DNA from: Paraspadella gotoi
Taxonomy: Eukaryota; Chaetognatha
Length of the DNA: 64,000 bases
Assembly (NCBI GenBank): GCA_051294375.1
Contig: CM119264.1
Coordinates: forward strand, 7,566,151-7,630,150
Direction of reading: 5' to 3'
Shown here: positions 1 through 11,958 of the stretch, piece after piece
How the letters are laid out: every line of letters starts with the position of its first letter
How positions within the stretch are numbered: the stretch's first letter is position 1
The notes under the pieces: model-generated
Database searches by the model: none
What the model was told of the DNA's origin: nothing
Seen by the model: only the letters and a program-made list of their open reading frames with translations
Position numbers and translations under genes: made by a program

Positions 1-259
1 TCTCATCTTTTTCATCAAAGGTCATAGGTCTTTCGTAATGTCGTAGTCCGAGTAAGAACTTGCCTCCTGCTCGTCGCTCTACATCGGTCGTCACCGGCGT
101 CGTGAGATGTTTCTCTGCCGACTCCCGCGCTCGATCGCGGCCGGGTAGAATCGCGATCCCATCTCGATTCCTCGGCGCCGGCCGAGTTGATTCGACGACG
201 GCGCGGACGCCGACGGGGATGGCGCCGATGAGAACGGCGCCAACAGCGGCACGCGCCAT
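1..259 (-). CDS. Possible 5' exon of an unidentified gene running off the left edge
   Basis: Reading leftwards from an ATG at 259, the frame stays open for 86 codons to the window edge. The N-terminus (MARAAVGAVLIGAIPVGVRA) is mildly hydrophobic and could be a weak signal or anchor segment; the rest is rich in Arg, Glu and Asp. I do not recognise a family. The stretch is GC-rich, unlike the AT-rich sequence from 280 on, which suits an exon or CpG island, but GC-rich DNA also keeps frames open by chance. No splice site was fixed. Confidence 0.2.
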   Translation of the reverse strand, partial: MARAAVGAVLIGAIPVGVRAVVESTRPAPRNRDGIAILPGRDRARESAEKHLTTPVTTDVERRAGGKFLLGLRHYERPMTFDEKDE

Positions 260-279
260 CTCTACCGGTCGAGGATGAA

Positions 280-1000
280 AATAAAAAATGGACACGGCGA
301 AGCTTGATAGTTTATAACAATTCGACCCGCAAGGTGAGAAAAAAATTAGATTGATTTATGATTTTGTATAGATTAGATTTCTCTATTTATAAAATTTACT
401 GATTTTTTATTTATTGATTATTGATTCTAGTGAAAATCTTGAGTTAGTGAATTATTAATTTGGATTGATTTGTTGAATCACTTGACTCTTAAAAATTTAT
501 TCAAAATTTATTTCATAAAAATCGTAGAGTTTTTGTTCTCCTATCTGTTTAAAGTAATAATAATGATATCTTTTGTTAAATCCTCTTCGTTTTGCCTCCC
601 CCTCCTCCTCCTCCTCCTCCTCCCCCCCCTTTTCGCCCTCCTCGTCTTTCTCAATCCCCACGCCTGCGACGGCTCGCCCTCTCCAGTACCTCACTACGTC
701 GCCGGGCGCCCCGCAACTCATCCCCGGCCGCCACCTCGCCAGAACCGCGTCCTTTTTCTTCCGTCTGGCGCCATCTTCATCCGTCACAGACCGCTTTGCG
801 CTGGGGATGGGTAGATCGTCGGGCGTGCCGAAGCCTGCTGTGGTGGCCGGGAAATGAACCTGGGAACGGTTGAATTTTTAGACATACTTCGGCTCGATAT
901 GGAATACAGGTGGGAAAGTAAGAGAGAGAGAGAGAGACGGAGAGACGAGAGAGAGAGAAGGAGAGAGAGAGACGAGAGAGGAGAGAGAGAGAGAGAAAGA
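280..1000. other. Non-coding, AT-rich then pyrimidine-rich stretch
   Basis: 280-570 is AT-rich with no signal seen. 598-640 holds a CCT-rich run and 640-860 is GC-rich without a convincing exon. 921-1010 is a (GA)n-rich tract. I saw no partner for 280-850 in the right-hand duplicated block. Confidence 0.5.
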
Positions 1001-1173
1001 AAGGTGCGAGAGAGAAGAGTGAGAACTGACGGTGAGAAACAATAATAGACGAGCTTCCTCTCCCAAAAATGTTTCGAAGGAATCACGGCGAGTTCAACGC
1101 CGGAAGAATACCATAAAAATATTGATTATTTGAAAGGAAGAGAGAGAAGAAAGAGAGAAAGAAGAAGAAAGAG

Positions 1174-1204
<31 letters not shown>

Positions 1205-2029
1205 AAATATACGACGCGAAGTATACGACCGCTGAAGGGTCATTTTTTATTTCTACGAATTTGAACTCTGACCGGACGCGAATAACTATTTTCAGTGATC
1301 ACCAATTCACCATAGATGGGATAACGATTCAAAATGGCGCTACTTAGATGGGATTATTTTAGATAGCAGCACGCCCCTGTCGGGAAAATAATCTCCTTAA
1401 TTAGCCGGAAATTGATGGTGATTCAAATTTGATATTTAGTTCATCCGATTCATCACAGGCAACCCGGCTATTTCCGATTTTTTTCACGTCATCCAGATTC
1501 AGAAGGTGGGCGCTTTTAAAAAGTTAACTGATTTCTGAAAGCCTCTTTATCGTCACCTTGATCCAAAAATATGCGTCTCTCCGAAAGTATTAAAGCGCGC
1601 GAGCGATAACGATTTAGGAGATTTATAAGCGGCGGGTCTCCGGAGAACGTGGACACGCGCTGTTAACCGCAGCGTGTCCGAAAGCGGTACGATCTCTTTC
1701 CCCCCCCTCCACTATGCCCCTTTCGCTCCCCGACTCGTAAAAAAAGGCGTCGACGAACGTGGAGATTTACCGCCTCCTCGCCAAAGTCATAACTTTGCGT
1801 TTTCACGAGTTTTTTCGGTTGACTCCTCGTTCTTCACTGCGTTTTTCTCACTCGGTCACGCCCATTTTCAAAATGGAACCAGAAAACTTTTTTTGATATT
1901 TCCGTTTCCATTGAGGACGGTTGAGCCTTTGTGAAAAGAATCTTTGGGACAGGTGGTGGGGGTTTTTTATCCTGGTTTTAATGTAATCGTTTTTTTTAGT
2001 CGGATCTGCTTACGGCAGATTCCGTCTCT

Positions 2030-2290
2030 ATAATTCACTCTGTCGGTCCGTCGGTCCGCCCACCCAATCTTGTAGGTAAGTCAGTTAAATCATGTCAGAA
2101 CATCGAATTATGATAAATTATGGGAAAAAAATTGATGTCCGTCTGACCGTCCCCCCTTAGCTTTGAACGCCAATTACTCATGATTGTTTTGGTCGATTGA
2201 CTTGAAATTTTGTATGTGGTTAGGAAAGTATGTGATTAAGCCGGAAATCAAGTTTCGATGGAATCCTCCGAGTGGAAATGAGTTTAAAGG
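2030..2290. repeat. Dispersed-element-like segment with tccgtcggtccg motif (arm A copy)
   Basis: Contains TCGGTCCGTCGGTCCG near 2043 followed by a moderately AT-rich body. The arm B copy lies at about 13700-13960. A similar run (tcggtccgtccgtccgtcgg) occurs at 20108-20127 in an HGSNAT intron. Such GTCC runs are common in invertebrate non-autonomous elements; the family assignment is inference. Confidence 0.35.
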
Positions 2291-2379
2291 GAAAAACAAT
2301 TCACTAATTGATTTTGCTTCTTTTTCTTTTAATATTAAATGTAAATGCAAGATATATTATTTAATCAAATATTTAATTA

Positions 2380-2720
2380 GTTAACTAATCAATTAGTCAA
2401 TTAATTAAGCAATAATTAATTAATTATTCATTCAATTCATCAATCAATTAATTTCTCAATCAATTAATTTTTTTATCTGTAAAATAATTATTCAATCAAT
2501 CACTTTATTTATCAATTATTTAATTATTCACTCAATCTATCAATCAAGTAAGTCAATCAATTAATCGTTATCGGCGTTATTGTCGTCATCGCCAATCGCC
2601 ATCTTCCTCTTAGTTGCTTTTGTCGTGGTCAGTGACGAAAAGACTTAAAAACAAACATGTCAGATCGAATTAATTAAATTTTTAATTGACTAATTAATTA
2701 ATTAACTTAACCAGATCCGG
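2380..2720. repeat. AT-rich degenerate repeat of caattaatt units (arm A)
   Basis: A run of imperfect tcaatcaattaatt units, ending in overlapping TTAATTAA palindromes at 2690-2705. The arm B counterpart is about 13240-13640. Confidence 0.6.
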
Positions 2721-2781
2721 CATTGTTAGCTCTACCACATTGACTGACCTGATATTTTTCCCGAGAAACACAATCTTTCCC

Positions 2782-4034
2782 GCCCTTCCCTCCACGACGA
2801 TCGCCCTTCTCCCACGTGATGATCGCCCTTCTCGCCACGACGATCGCCCTTTTCCCTCGCCACGACCAAAGATTCATTCATTCTTCGTCATCCACTATCT
2901 TCGCTTAGCTATGATTCGTGACGAGATTCGCCCTTCCCTCCTTCGATGATCTCCGCCCCCCTTCTTCTCCTACGTAACGTGACGGACGCCTCCCTTTCCC
3001 TCCACGACGATCTGCCCTTCTTCTTCCCACTTTGAACGAGTTATCGCCCTTCCCTCCACTTTGATACGATCACCCTTTCTCACCACTTGACGATATCGCC
3101 CCTTTCCCTACCACTTGAACTCGTGATTCACCCTTCTCCCACTTGTGTATCACGATCGTCGCCCTTCCCATCCACTTGATNNNNNNNNNNNNNNNNNNNN
3201 NNNNNCCGCAACAATCGCCTTTCCCTCCACGTACGATCGCCCTTCTCTACGTGAACGTCGCCCTTCCCTTCCACGACGATCGCCCTTCTTCCCACTGACG
3301 CATCACCCTTCCTGCCACGACCGATCACCCTTTTCCTCCGCATACAATCGCCTTTCCCTTCACGATGATCGCCCTTCCTACGTGACGTCGCCCTTCCCTC
3401 CACGACCGATTCACCCTTCTCCCACTTGACGATCACCCTTGCCTCCACGACAATCGCCCTTCTCCTATGTGGTACGATCGCCCTTCCCTCCACGACAATC
3501 GCCCTTTTCCCCCGCAACCACAACTGCCCCATTCCCTCCACAATCCAGATCGCCCTTTCCCTCCTCGATTGATCGCCCTTTCTCACTACGTGACGATCGC
3601 CTTCTCCTACGTGATCGATCGCCCTTCTCCTACGGACGATCGCCCTTCCCTCCACGACGAACGATCGCCCTTCCTCCCACTTGACGATCGCCCTTCTCCT
3701 ACGTGACGATCCCCCTTCTCTCCACGACAACTTGCCCTTTTCCCCCGCAAACAACTGCTCCTTTCCCTCCACAACGATCGCCTATCCCCCACCGTGAGAT
3801 CGCCTTCCCTCCCGAGATCGCCCTCTCCCACTTGGACGATTCGCCCTTCCCTCCACTTCGACGATTTCCCCACTTGACGATCGCCCTTCCCTCCACTTCG
3901 ACATCGCCCTTCTCCCATTTGATGATCGCCCTTCTCCCACTTGACGTGTCGGCCTTCTCCCATTTGACGATCGACGGTGGTCTCTTCCCAACTCTCTCTC
4001 TTTTTGACGATCGCCCTTCTCCCACTTGACGATC
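2782..4034. repeat. 22-bp minisatellite, ~1.25 kb (arm A copy)
   Basis: Tandem units that read gggcgatcgtc plus an 11-base variable half on the minus strand. The halves fall into a few types, such as acgtaggagaa, gtggagggaaa and aagtgggagaa. The core holds the palindrome CGATCG. The 25-N gap at 3181-3205 lies inside. Twenty-two is not a multiple of three, so long open frames across it are repeat artefacts. The arm B copy (12445-13180) is only about 735 bp. Confidence 0.85.
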
Positions 4035-4197
4035 GACGATGGTCTTTCCCCATTTTCCCTTCGCTCGATTTATTCGCGTCAAAACAACTTTCGGTTTCCG
4101 CTTTTCACTTTACGTCGTCGTAATGATTTTCTGGCGCAGATTTTTTTTTTTTAATCGTGAAATAAATCTCTTTTTCTCACTCATTTTCGCTTTCGCT

Positions 4198-4300
4198 CTG
4201 TTTCTCTCTCTCTCTCTCTGTTTCTCTCTCTGTTTCTCTCTCTCTCTCTCTCTCTCTGTTTCTCTCTCTTTCTCTCCCTCCATTCCTTTCTCTCTCTCTC
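4198..4300. repeat. (CT)n tract with TTTCTCTCT interruptions
   Basis: Imperfect CT microsatellite in arm A. The arm B counterpart is the (GA)n tract at about 12170-12290. Confidence 0.85.
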
Positions 4301-4517
4301 CAATCTCGTACCAAAATTTGGATATTTATTTTGTTTTCACTTTTGTTTTCCTTTTCCTTTATTTTCTTCTTTTATCCATGTAATTGCTTTTTTTTACACT
4401 TCCTTTTTTTCCCTTTTCTTCTTTTTTCGCTTTTTTTCTGTCTCCCTGGCGGTAAATCGTGTAAATATTTACCCCTTCACGTTTTTAGCTCACATGATTT
4501 AACTCTTTCTATCCAAA

Positions 4518-4518
<1 letters not shown>

Positions 4519-4602
<84 letters not shown>
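4519..4602. repeat. (CT)n microsatellite
   Basis: About 40 near-perfect CT dinucleotides. The arm B counterpart is the (GA)n tract at 11880-11955, which is interrupted and differs in length. Confidence 0.95.
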
Positions 4603-4603
<1 letters not shown>

Positions 4604-4672
4604 AGGATTTTCACGCGCAAGACACCTACGCACTATTCTACTTTCCTCTCAAACTCTATGATTAGGATGTCT

Positions 4673-4673
4673 A

Positions 4674-4705
<32 letters not shown>
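4673..4705. repeat. (CGT)n trinucleotide run
   Basis: About nine CGT/CGC triplets. The counterpart in arm B, near 11780-11806, is shorter. Confidence 0.85.
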
Positions 4706-4706
<1 letters not shown>

Positions 4707-5105
4707 GCTTGTTGTATGATGACGAAAATCCTTCAGGGTACATCTAGACTAATGCTTCATATTGCCTCATACTTTCCTCAGATCTCAAGGATTTCTTGCG
4801 CTGTCGGAAGGAGCCTTTAGGACAACAAGTAGTTGTCTCTTGCTTTCATCCTTCTGGGTATATTTCACAATCCACATTCCACATTACACAAAGTTCACAT
4901 TTCCACAATCCACATTACACAATTTCCACAAACCACATTCAACATTGCACAAAGTTCACAATTCCACAATCCACGTTACACAATTTCGCAATCCACATTT
5001 CTTAGTAAAAGCGAAAATCACGGCTTTTGCTTTAGAGATTGATGGTGAGTTCCAATGTCTTCCTCGGTGAGCACTCCTCTTTCTTGACTCTCTCTTTTTT
5101 CTTTC

Positions 5106-5130
5106 NNNNNNNNNNNNNNNNNNNNNNNNN
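5106..5130. other. Assembly gap, 25 N
   Basis: Placeholder gap. Left of it the sequence mirrors 11380 upwards; right of it the sequence mirrors 16300 downwards, so an order break in the duplicated block coincides with it. The other 25-N gaps are at 3181-3205, 9260-9284, 55884-55908 and 58439-58463. Confidence 0.99.
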
Positions 5131-6640
5131 GGAGCGGAGATGGATGGAGATATCTTCTCTGGCTCTCTACTCTAATCTGCTCTTTCAGTAATTTAACAGG
5201 TCACATGGCGCCGGTTTAACTTGGCTTCATAAAACCAGTCTCCGCGTGCTCGTCTCACGCGGCGATGTGACCTATTCTCATTCCTCCTCTCTCTCTCTCT
5301 CCTCTCTCATCTTCTATCTCTCCAGTCTCGATTCATTATCTTCTCCTTCTTACATCATCTCGTCACTCCTCCGATTCTCGTTTCTTCGTTCTCTGCATCC
5401 TCTATTATATATACTCACACTCTCTTCCTCTTCTCAGAGAAACTGATCCACTAATCATCACACCTTCCACCAAATCATTTTTTTGTATATGTACCCTCTT
5501 CGTTTCTACGGTCGAAGTGCCTTATCCACACCCCGTTATGATTAATCTACTCCACTAGAAGCACCAGTGTGAGAAAGTGAGCGGTCATTACACTTCGCCG
5601 TATGCTTATTTCAGTCTCGAGCTCTGCGCGCGTGTCGGCTGCGGAGTAGGCAGACTCCTCGATTATCTGATTTTATTACCAGGCATCTGGCTGCTTCTTC
5701 CTAAGGCGAACGACGGCGACAAGCTCGGAAGCGCTGAAGCTGCGTCGCTTTTTTGTCTGCCGCTTCATCGTCGACGATCGGTGGCCGACGGTGCTGGAAA
5801 AGCGGACACTTTACGGTCTCTGTCGATATCCTGCAACTGCCAATCCTCCCTGCACGATCCTCACGCCGGGCGACGAAGGAGTTCGCCGGACGACGCTCCG
5901 TGTCCCTGGTGTCGCCGCGCCTTCCGATTTTTTCTGTTTTCCAGAATTCCATTTCCACTTGAGCTCTTCTTTTAGCGCTTATCGAAAAGGTGCGCTTTCG
6001 ATGTCGATCTGTTCTAAGTGCCGCTCTCTGACAAGATGAAATGGAACGACTTGCGTTTGTTTTACTGTAGGTTTGTTATTGTCGGTGGGAAGCGAAGACG
6101 GCCGCGTGGCATTAAATCTCTTGGCTCGGCACCACTGAGATCATCCTTCCACATCCGGTGCGGATAGCTGCCTCGCAAGAAGAGGCTCGACCGCCGCTAA
6201 AACGAGGAGGCGTAACGAAGAAATTCGTGGAGCAACGGATCGTACGCCGTTCGGCCGGCGGCGTCGTCTCTTCCAGCCGACAATATATACCGGCAGTCCG
6301 TCGATCGTGTTAACTCTCCGATATTCGTCCCCTCCTTATCCAGAAGCTGTAAATCACAAAATCCAATCAAGAGCTCATCGAAAGAAGATTCTTTGAGTCG
6401 AGAGTTCGACGAATCCTGTCCGTCTACGTCGCTTGTCGTACCTCCAGACGTATTTTGCAATGTTTAGGTGCGATCCGGATTTAATCGCAAAGGCTTTTTT
6501 CTCACTAAGAACTAAATAGTTTGCGTATAATTATGTGATGATATCTCATTAGCCCGGTCGGCCCATATGTCCTTTAAAAGCTAGAATAACGGTATTTCAG
6601 AAAAATATAATGAAATTTTTCTTTCAACCAATATTATAGA
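5131..6640 (-). repeat. Noisy reverse-complement copy of ~15.3-16.3 kb
   Basis: In reverse complement this block tracks 15300-16300: the flank ttttatgaagccaagttaa (near 5215-5235) matches ttttatgaagcaagttaa near 16240, followed by acctgttaaatta in both; and two exons of the HGSNAT-like gene are recognisable. Divergence is far higher than between the ~4 kb arms and is dominated by extra bases in this copy. That pattern resembles an uncorrected single-molecule read more than an old duplicate. Confidence 0.8.
5580..6346 (-). pseudogene. Degraded copy of two HGSNAT-like exons
   Basis: Two blocks on the minus strand match plus-strand exons of the gene at 15503-24769. About 6346-6140 corresponds to 15503-15672 (first visible membrane exon) and about 6027-5580 to 15764-16114 (low-complexity loop). 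They are about 207 and 448 bp against 170 and 351 bp, so this copy carries a net excess of 20-30% inserted bases, and the frame is broken many times. The acceptor-like cag before the first block survives. It may be a pseudogene, but insertion-biased damage of this kind is typical of raw long reads, so I think it is more likely an assembly duplicate. Confidence 0.65.
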
Positions 6641-7150
6641 CGAGACGTAGAACACGCAATTCCTAAAGGTGTAAACGCTAAAGTGTTTAATATATAAAAA
6701 TCTCTATAGAAGGGGAGGACAGAACAAATTATTTGAAACTTATCAACATTTATGTATTACATTTTTTTTTCCCTTTCTCTAGAAAAAGATTAGAAAAATG
6801 ATAAAAGATGTAGTTTTACTCGATCGCAGAGTTGTACGCGCATGTTAAGTGTGGCCATATCTTTTTTTTTGAGATAGTGAATTACGCCTAAAAGGGGTCA
6901 AGGACCGATAAAGCGCAAGAGCATGTAAATATTATCTCACCAAACATCTTTTTTTTCCTTAGAGAGATAATATTCTCTTCTCTTGGTCCATGTACTCTTC
7001 GGATCTTCGTCTACTTCAAAATTACAATCAGTTGATTAAAAAGCAAATAATAAACTCTTTTTGCAAAAATTTCTCTATCTCATTAAGTGAGGTTCCAATA
7101 AATTAGTAAAAAGGTCATCCTATTCTCACTCTCTGCAATTCTTTAACTTC
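6640..7150. other. Unassigned AT-rich stretch
   Basis: No gene, strong repeat or RNA signal seen. It lies between the noisy exon copy and the first direct repeat unit. Confidence 0.5.
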
Positions 7151-8178
7151 GAAATTTAACTTCTTTTTACATTTATTACACTAGTACTAGTTTTTTCTTC
7201 AACTTTTCTAACCTCACTTTAAATTCGAAAGAATTATTTAAACATCAATTATATCTCTCTCTCTCTCTCTCTCTCTTTCACTCTCTGTCTCAATTAATTT
7301 TCTTTTATAACTTTTTTGACGAGGATTCAAATCTGAATCAAAATTAAAAAAAGCCTATTTTGAAATTTTTCAGATTTTAATAAGGATAGTTACATATATA
7401 TAAATATAGCCTACTGCGAAAATAAACATAAAATTACATTTTTTTTACAATTAATGTTCACTGATGGTATGTTGTTCAAAATTGACTTTGTAGAATTTTT
7501 GTTTATGTACTTCACTACGCTTATGTCAACGATATACTTGATTTGCATCTGTCTCAATAACTTACAAATTACCACTAGTTTGTTTTGCACTTTACAATGT
7601 TTATTTAACAATAGTTTAATCTTAGTTTATAAAATAAATTTTATCAAAAAAGAGACGAAACCGCCTAGTGCCGCAAAACGAATTATTTTCGCCTTTGCTC
7701 AGTCAAGAGCCGAGTTTTCGTTCCGGCGCCGGATTTAAAAACCGATTTTTTTTATCCTTTGAAGCCATCTAGGCGTCGTTCTTAATCTTGATATCGCATC
7801 AAAGCCGATCTTTTTAGCCTTGATGCAAGTCGGACCGTTTGTAGCCTTGATTCCATCACGGCGCCGTTCTTAGCCTTGTGCCATCTAGGCTTTTGTTTCT
7901 TTAAAATCTCGATGCCGTCAGCGACGCAACGTTCTTAGCCTACATGCCCTCACGGCGACGCCGTAAAACAAGAAATTCCAATGCTGCGCCCGCTCGCCAA
8001 GATCTAGATTCCATGATTGCGACGGAACCGCATAACCCGAGCTTATCGATTCATATTTCAGACGTCAACCAATAACGAAGCCTATTTGTGACGCCTGGAG
8101 GGGCTGAAAGGGAGAAGCAAATGCAAGAGGGGGAGGTTGAGAGAGAAGAGAGAGAGAGAGGAGAGAGAGAGAGAGGAC

Positions 8179-8231
<53 letters not shown>

Positions 8232-9115
8232 GCGAGATCTTTGGCTCCGAAAATCTCTCTCTGCCCTATCACACGACCTCCATGATAATGGTTTTTAGGG
8301 ATTTCTTTTCAAGAAAAAAAGGGGGAGAAGCGGATTCCGGATTATGTTAGGAAAAGGCAGGGGGGGGAAAAGGGGATGGGAGGGGGCGAGGTGAGCGTCG
8401 ACGCCCAAGGGGGGGTGTTTTTTCGTGAGGCGAAGGGAGGGGTAAGTGATGTGCGAGTGGGAAACGAGGGAAGATCGATTTGGGAAAAGAGGTCAAGGAT
8501 TTAGAAGAAACCATTGGCTGGAGGCGAAGAAGGGATTACGAAGAAGGATGGAGATTTTTTCTATTTGACGGCGAGTTCGTTTCTAGTTTATATTAATTAT
8601 ATTAACATAAATAGAACTTAAATATATATTTGTTAATAGAATCCAATATTTTTTGACAAAATCGTTTACTTTTTGTTGCGAAGTTCTGGCCAAGGTAAAC
8701 CGCGATTCGGCAAAGGCCATTTTACCTTTCAATTTGTAGCTAATAAAAAAAGGTCATTGTTTACACACGTACAAAGGCTGAAATAGGGTATAGAAGAAAA
8801 GAAGTGTAAAAAATAATAAATATTATTTAGTCGACGTGTTCTCGGACATGATCGTATTGTTCTTCTTCAAGAAGGCAAACATAACAAGTAAATATATATA
8901 TTCATATATATTAGAGATTTATTCAATACTTATCAAACGAGAGGAATAATAAATTATTTAGAGTATTATAATTTTATCATTGGTTGTACCAATTTCATAT
9001 ACATATTATGTAACCTGCGACTTAAACCCAGCAGGCTTTGGTAGGAATAGTAAAAGAAACATAAAATCTACGGAATAGTAAGAGAAGATTATGGGATAAA
9101 ACAGAAAAATAAGAA
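7150..9115 (+). repeat. Direct repeat unit R, copy 1 (partner ~9585-11380)
   Basis: Shared landmarks with copy 2 in the same order: gttcactgatggtatg (near 7455 and 9823), aaaccgcctagtg (7659 and 10015), a ~32-bp minisatellite (7760-7970), a (GA)n tract (8143-8228), a G-rich block (8320-8550), ATTGGTTGTACCAAT (8979-8993) and aggctttggtagg (near 9031). Differences between copies are mostly one-base indels. No coding frame spans either copy. Confidence 0.85.
7760..7970 (+). repeat. ~32-bp imperfect minisatellite inside unit R, copy 1
   Basis: Six to seven degenerate units built on gccgttcttagccttgatg plus ccatcacggc or ccatctaggc. The matching array in copy 2 is about 10112-10310. Confidence 0.65.
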
Positions 9116-10115
9116 AAGCTTCAAGGATAAAAAAACGCGATTTAATCCGGCGCCGAACGAAACTCGGCTTTGACTGAGCAAAGGCGAAAATAATTCGTTT
9201 TGCGGCCACTAGACGGTTCCGTCTTTTGATAAAATTTATTTTATAAACTTAAGATTAAANNNNNNNNNNNNNNNNNNNNNNNNNAAGGCGTAGTAAAAAT
9301 TCCTAAGTTTAACTTTAATTAAAATTCTAAAAGTGAGGAACGAACAACATTATACTTATGAACATTTATGTATAAAAAAAATTTATAATAAATTTTACAA
9401 TTTACACAGTAGGCCATATTTATACTAGTACTAAACCAATAAATGTTAAAATTTCAAAACATTTTTTCTAAGATTTTTTTGCAGATTTGGATTCGTCATA
9501 AAAAGTTGATAAAAAGGAAAATATAACTCTTTTGAAAAATTTCTTCATTAAGTGGGTCAAAAATTAGAAAAAGCTATATTTTAAACTGAAATTTAACTTT
9601 TATTTATTAAATATAGTTTTTTTAATTTTTACCTACTTAATGAAAGAATTTTTAAAAATGAATTATATTTTCTTTTATCAACTTTTGACGAGAATTCAAA
9701 TCTGCAATCAAAATTAAAAAAAGCCTATTTTAAATTTTTCGATTTTATAAGGATAGTACTATATATAATATAGCCTACTGCGAAAATTAAAAAACATAAA
9801 ATTATTTTTTTACAAATTAATGTTCACTGATGGTATGGTTGTTCAAAATTGACTTTTAGAATTTTTGTATGTTAACTTTCACTACGCCTTATTCAACAAT
9901 TATACTTGCATCTGTCTCATAACTTACAATTACCACTATTTGTTGTTTGACTTTACAATGTTTTATTAACAATAGTTTAATCTTAAGTTTATAAAATAAA
10001 TTTTATCAAAAGACGAAACCGCCTAGTGGCCGCAAAACGAATATTTTCGCCTTTGCTCAATCAAAGCCGAGTTTCGTTCGGGCGCCGGATTTAAATCCGT
10101 TTTTTTATCCTTGAA
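9115..10115. repeat. Palindrome centred near 9585
   Basis: 9115-9259 is the reverse complement of about 9970-10115 (the rattttatcaaaagacg and gccgcaaaacgaat blocks), 9285-9480 mirrors about 9710-9890, and 9480-9575 mirrors about 9595-9700. The 25-N gap at 9260-9284 lies in the left arm. Mismatches are mostly indels. A fold-back of this size is the known product of reading both strands of one molecule, though real inverted repeats also exist. Confidence 0.8.
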
Positions 10116-10513
10116 GCCATCTAGGCGTTCCGTTCTTAATCTTGATGCCAATCAAAGCCGATTTTTAGCCTTGATGCCAAGTCGGCACCGTTTGTAGCTA
10201 TGATTCCATCACGGCCGTTCTTAGCCTTGTTGCCATCTAGGCTTTGTTACTTAATCTCGATGCCGTCACGACCGGCACCGTTCTTAGCCTACAGCCCTCA
10301 CGGCGACGCCGTAAAACAAGGAATCCAATGCTGCGCCGCTCAAGATCTTAGATTCCATTGCGAACGCGACCGATAACCGGCTTTTCGATTCATTTTCAGA
10401 CTCAACCAATACGAAGCCTATTTGTGACGGCCGGAGGGGCTGAAAGGAGAAGCCAAATGCAAGAGGGGGAGGTTTGAAGAGAGAGAGAGAGAGAGAGAGT
10501 AGAGAGAGAAGAG

Positions 10514-10553
<40 letters not shown>

Positions 10554-11380
10554 AGAGGAGAGAGAGAGATGGGCGAGATCTTTGGCCTCGAAAATCTCTC
10601 TCTGGCCCTATCCACGACCCCATGATAATGGTTTTTAGGGGATATTTTTTCAAAAAAATAAAGGGGGAGAAGCGGATTCCGGATTATCTAGAGAAAGAGG
10701 GCAGGGGGGAAAAAGGGGATGGAGGGGGCGAGGTTGAGCGTCGACGCCCAGGGGGGTTTTTTCGTGAGGCGAAGGGAGGTAGAAGTGATGTGCGAGTGGA
10801 AACGAGGGAAGATCGATTTTGGGAAAAAGAGGTCTAAGGATTTAGAAGAACCATTGGCTGGAGGCGAAGAAGGGATTACGAAGAAGGATGGAGATTTTTC
10901 TATTTGACGGCGAGTCGTTTCTAGTTTTATATTTAATTATATACGTAAATAGACTTAAATATAATATTTGTTAATAGAATACAATATTTTGTTACAAAAA
11001 TCGTTACTTTTTGTTGCGAGTCTGGAAGAACCGCGATCGCAAAGGCCATTTTACTTTCAATTGTAGCTAATAAAAAAAGTCATTGTTTACAACGTACAAA
11101 GGCTGGAATATTAGGAAAAAATGTAAAAAAATTACAATATATTATCGAACGTTTCTTCGACATGATCTATTTTTCTTCTTCAAGAAGGCAAACAAAATAT
11201 ATTATATTTATTATATATTTATATATATAATGTATTATAATTTTTACATTGGTTGTACCAATTTAATATACATATTATGTAACCTCGACTTAAACCCAGA
11301 GGCTTTGGTAGGAAAGTAAAAGAAAACATAAATCTACGGAAAAGTAGAGGAAAGAATTATGGATAAAAAGAAAAATAAGA
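9585..11380 (+). repeat. Direct repeat unit R, copy 2
   Basis: Second copy of the unit at 7150-9115 with the same order of landmarks, including the (GA)n tract at 10472-10570, the G-rich block at 10660-10900 and ATTGGTTGTACCAAT at 11248-11262. A short inverted piece of the same unit (ttgcatctgtctcataactt on the minus strand) appears at about 15260-15300. Confidence 0.85.
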
Positions 11381-11880
11381 AAGAAAGAAAAAGAGAGAGT
11401 CAAGAAAGAGGAGTGCTCACCAGGAAGACATTGGAACTCACCATCAATCTCTAAAAGCAAAAGCCGTGATTTTCGCTTTTACTAAGGAATGTGGATGCGA
11501 AATTGTGTAACGTGGATTGTGGAATTGTGAACTTTGTGCAATGTTGAATGTGGTTTTGGAAATTATGTAATGTGGATTGTGGAAATGTGAACTTTGTGTG
11601 TAAGTGGAATGTGGATTGTGAAATATAACACCAGAAGGGATGAAAGCAAGAGACAACTACTTGTTGTCCTAAAGGTCCTTCCGACAGCGCAAGAAATCCT
11701 TGAGATCTGAGGAAAGATGAGGCAATATGAAGCATTAGTCTGATGTACCCTGAAGGATTTTCGTCATCATACAACAACGCGAGGGCGACGACGACGACGA
11801 CGACGGTAGACATCCTAATCATTAAGAGTTTGAGAGGAAGTAGAATAGTGCGTAGGTGTCTTGCGCGTGAAAATCCTGAA

Positions 11881-11958
<78 letters not shown>

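Larger units (their letters stand above)
1000..5105 (-). repeat. Left arm of a ~4 kb inverted duplication (partner ~11380-15080)
   Basis: Read in reverse complement, this block follows 11380-15080 feature by feature: the CCGGACGCGAATAACTAT block near 1270 (partner near 14735), an AT-rich tract of repeated caattaatt, a 22-bp minisatellite, a long (CT)n tract, a (CGT)n run and a block of degenerate cacattacacaa repeats at 4865-5000. In single-copy parts such as 1260-1510 against 14500-14760 the arms are nearly identical and differ mostly by one- or two-base indels. Similarity weakens below about 1.1 kb. A 25-N gap (3181-3205) interrupts the minisatellite and a second (5106-5130) ends the arm. 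Confidence 0.85.

Noticed and set aside
3128-4082. Long arginine/glycine-rich open frames across the left minisatellite
   Set aside because: The 22-bp period runs through all three frames, so each frame reads the same repeat; there is no splice site, codon bias or family match.
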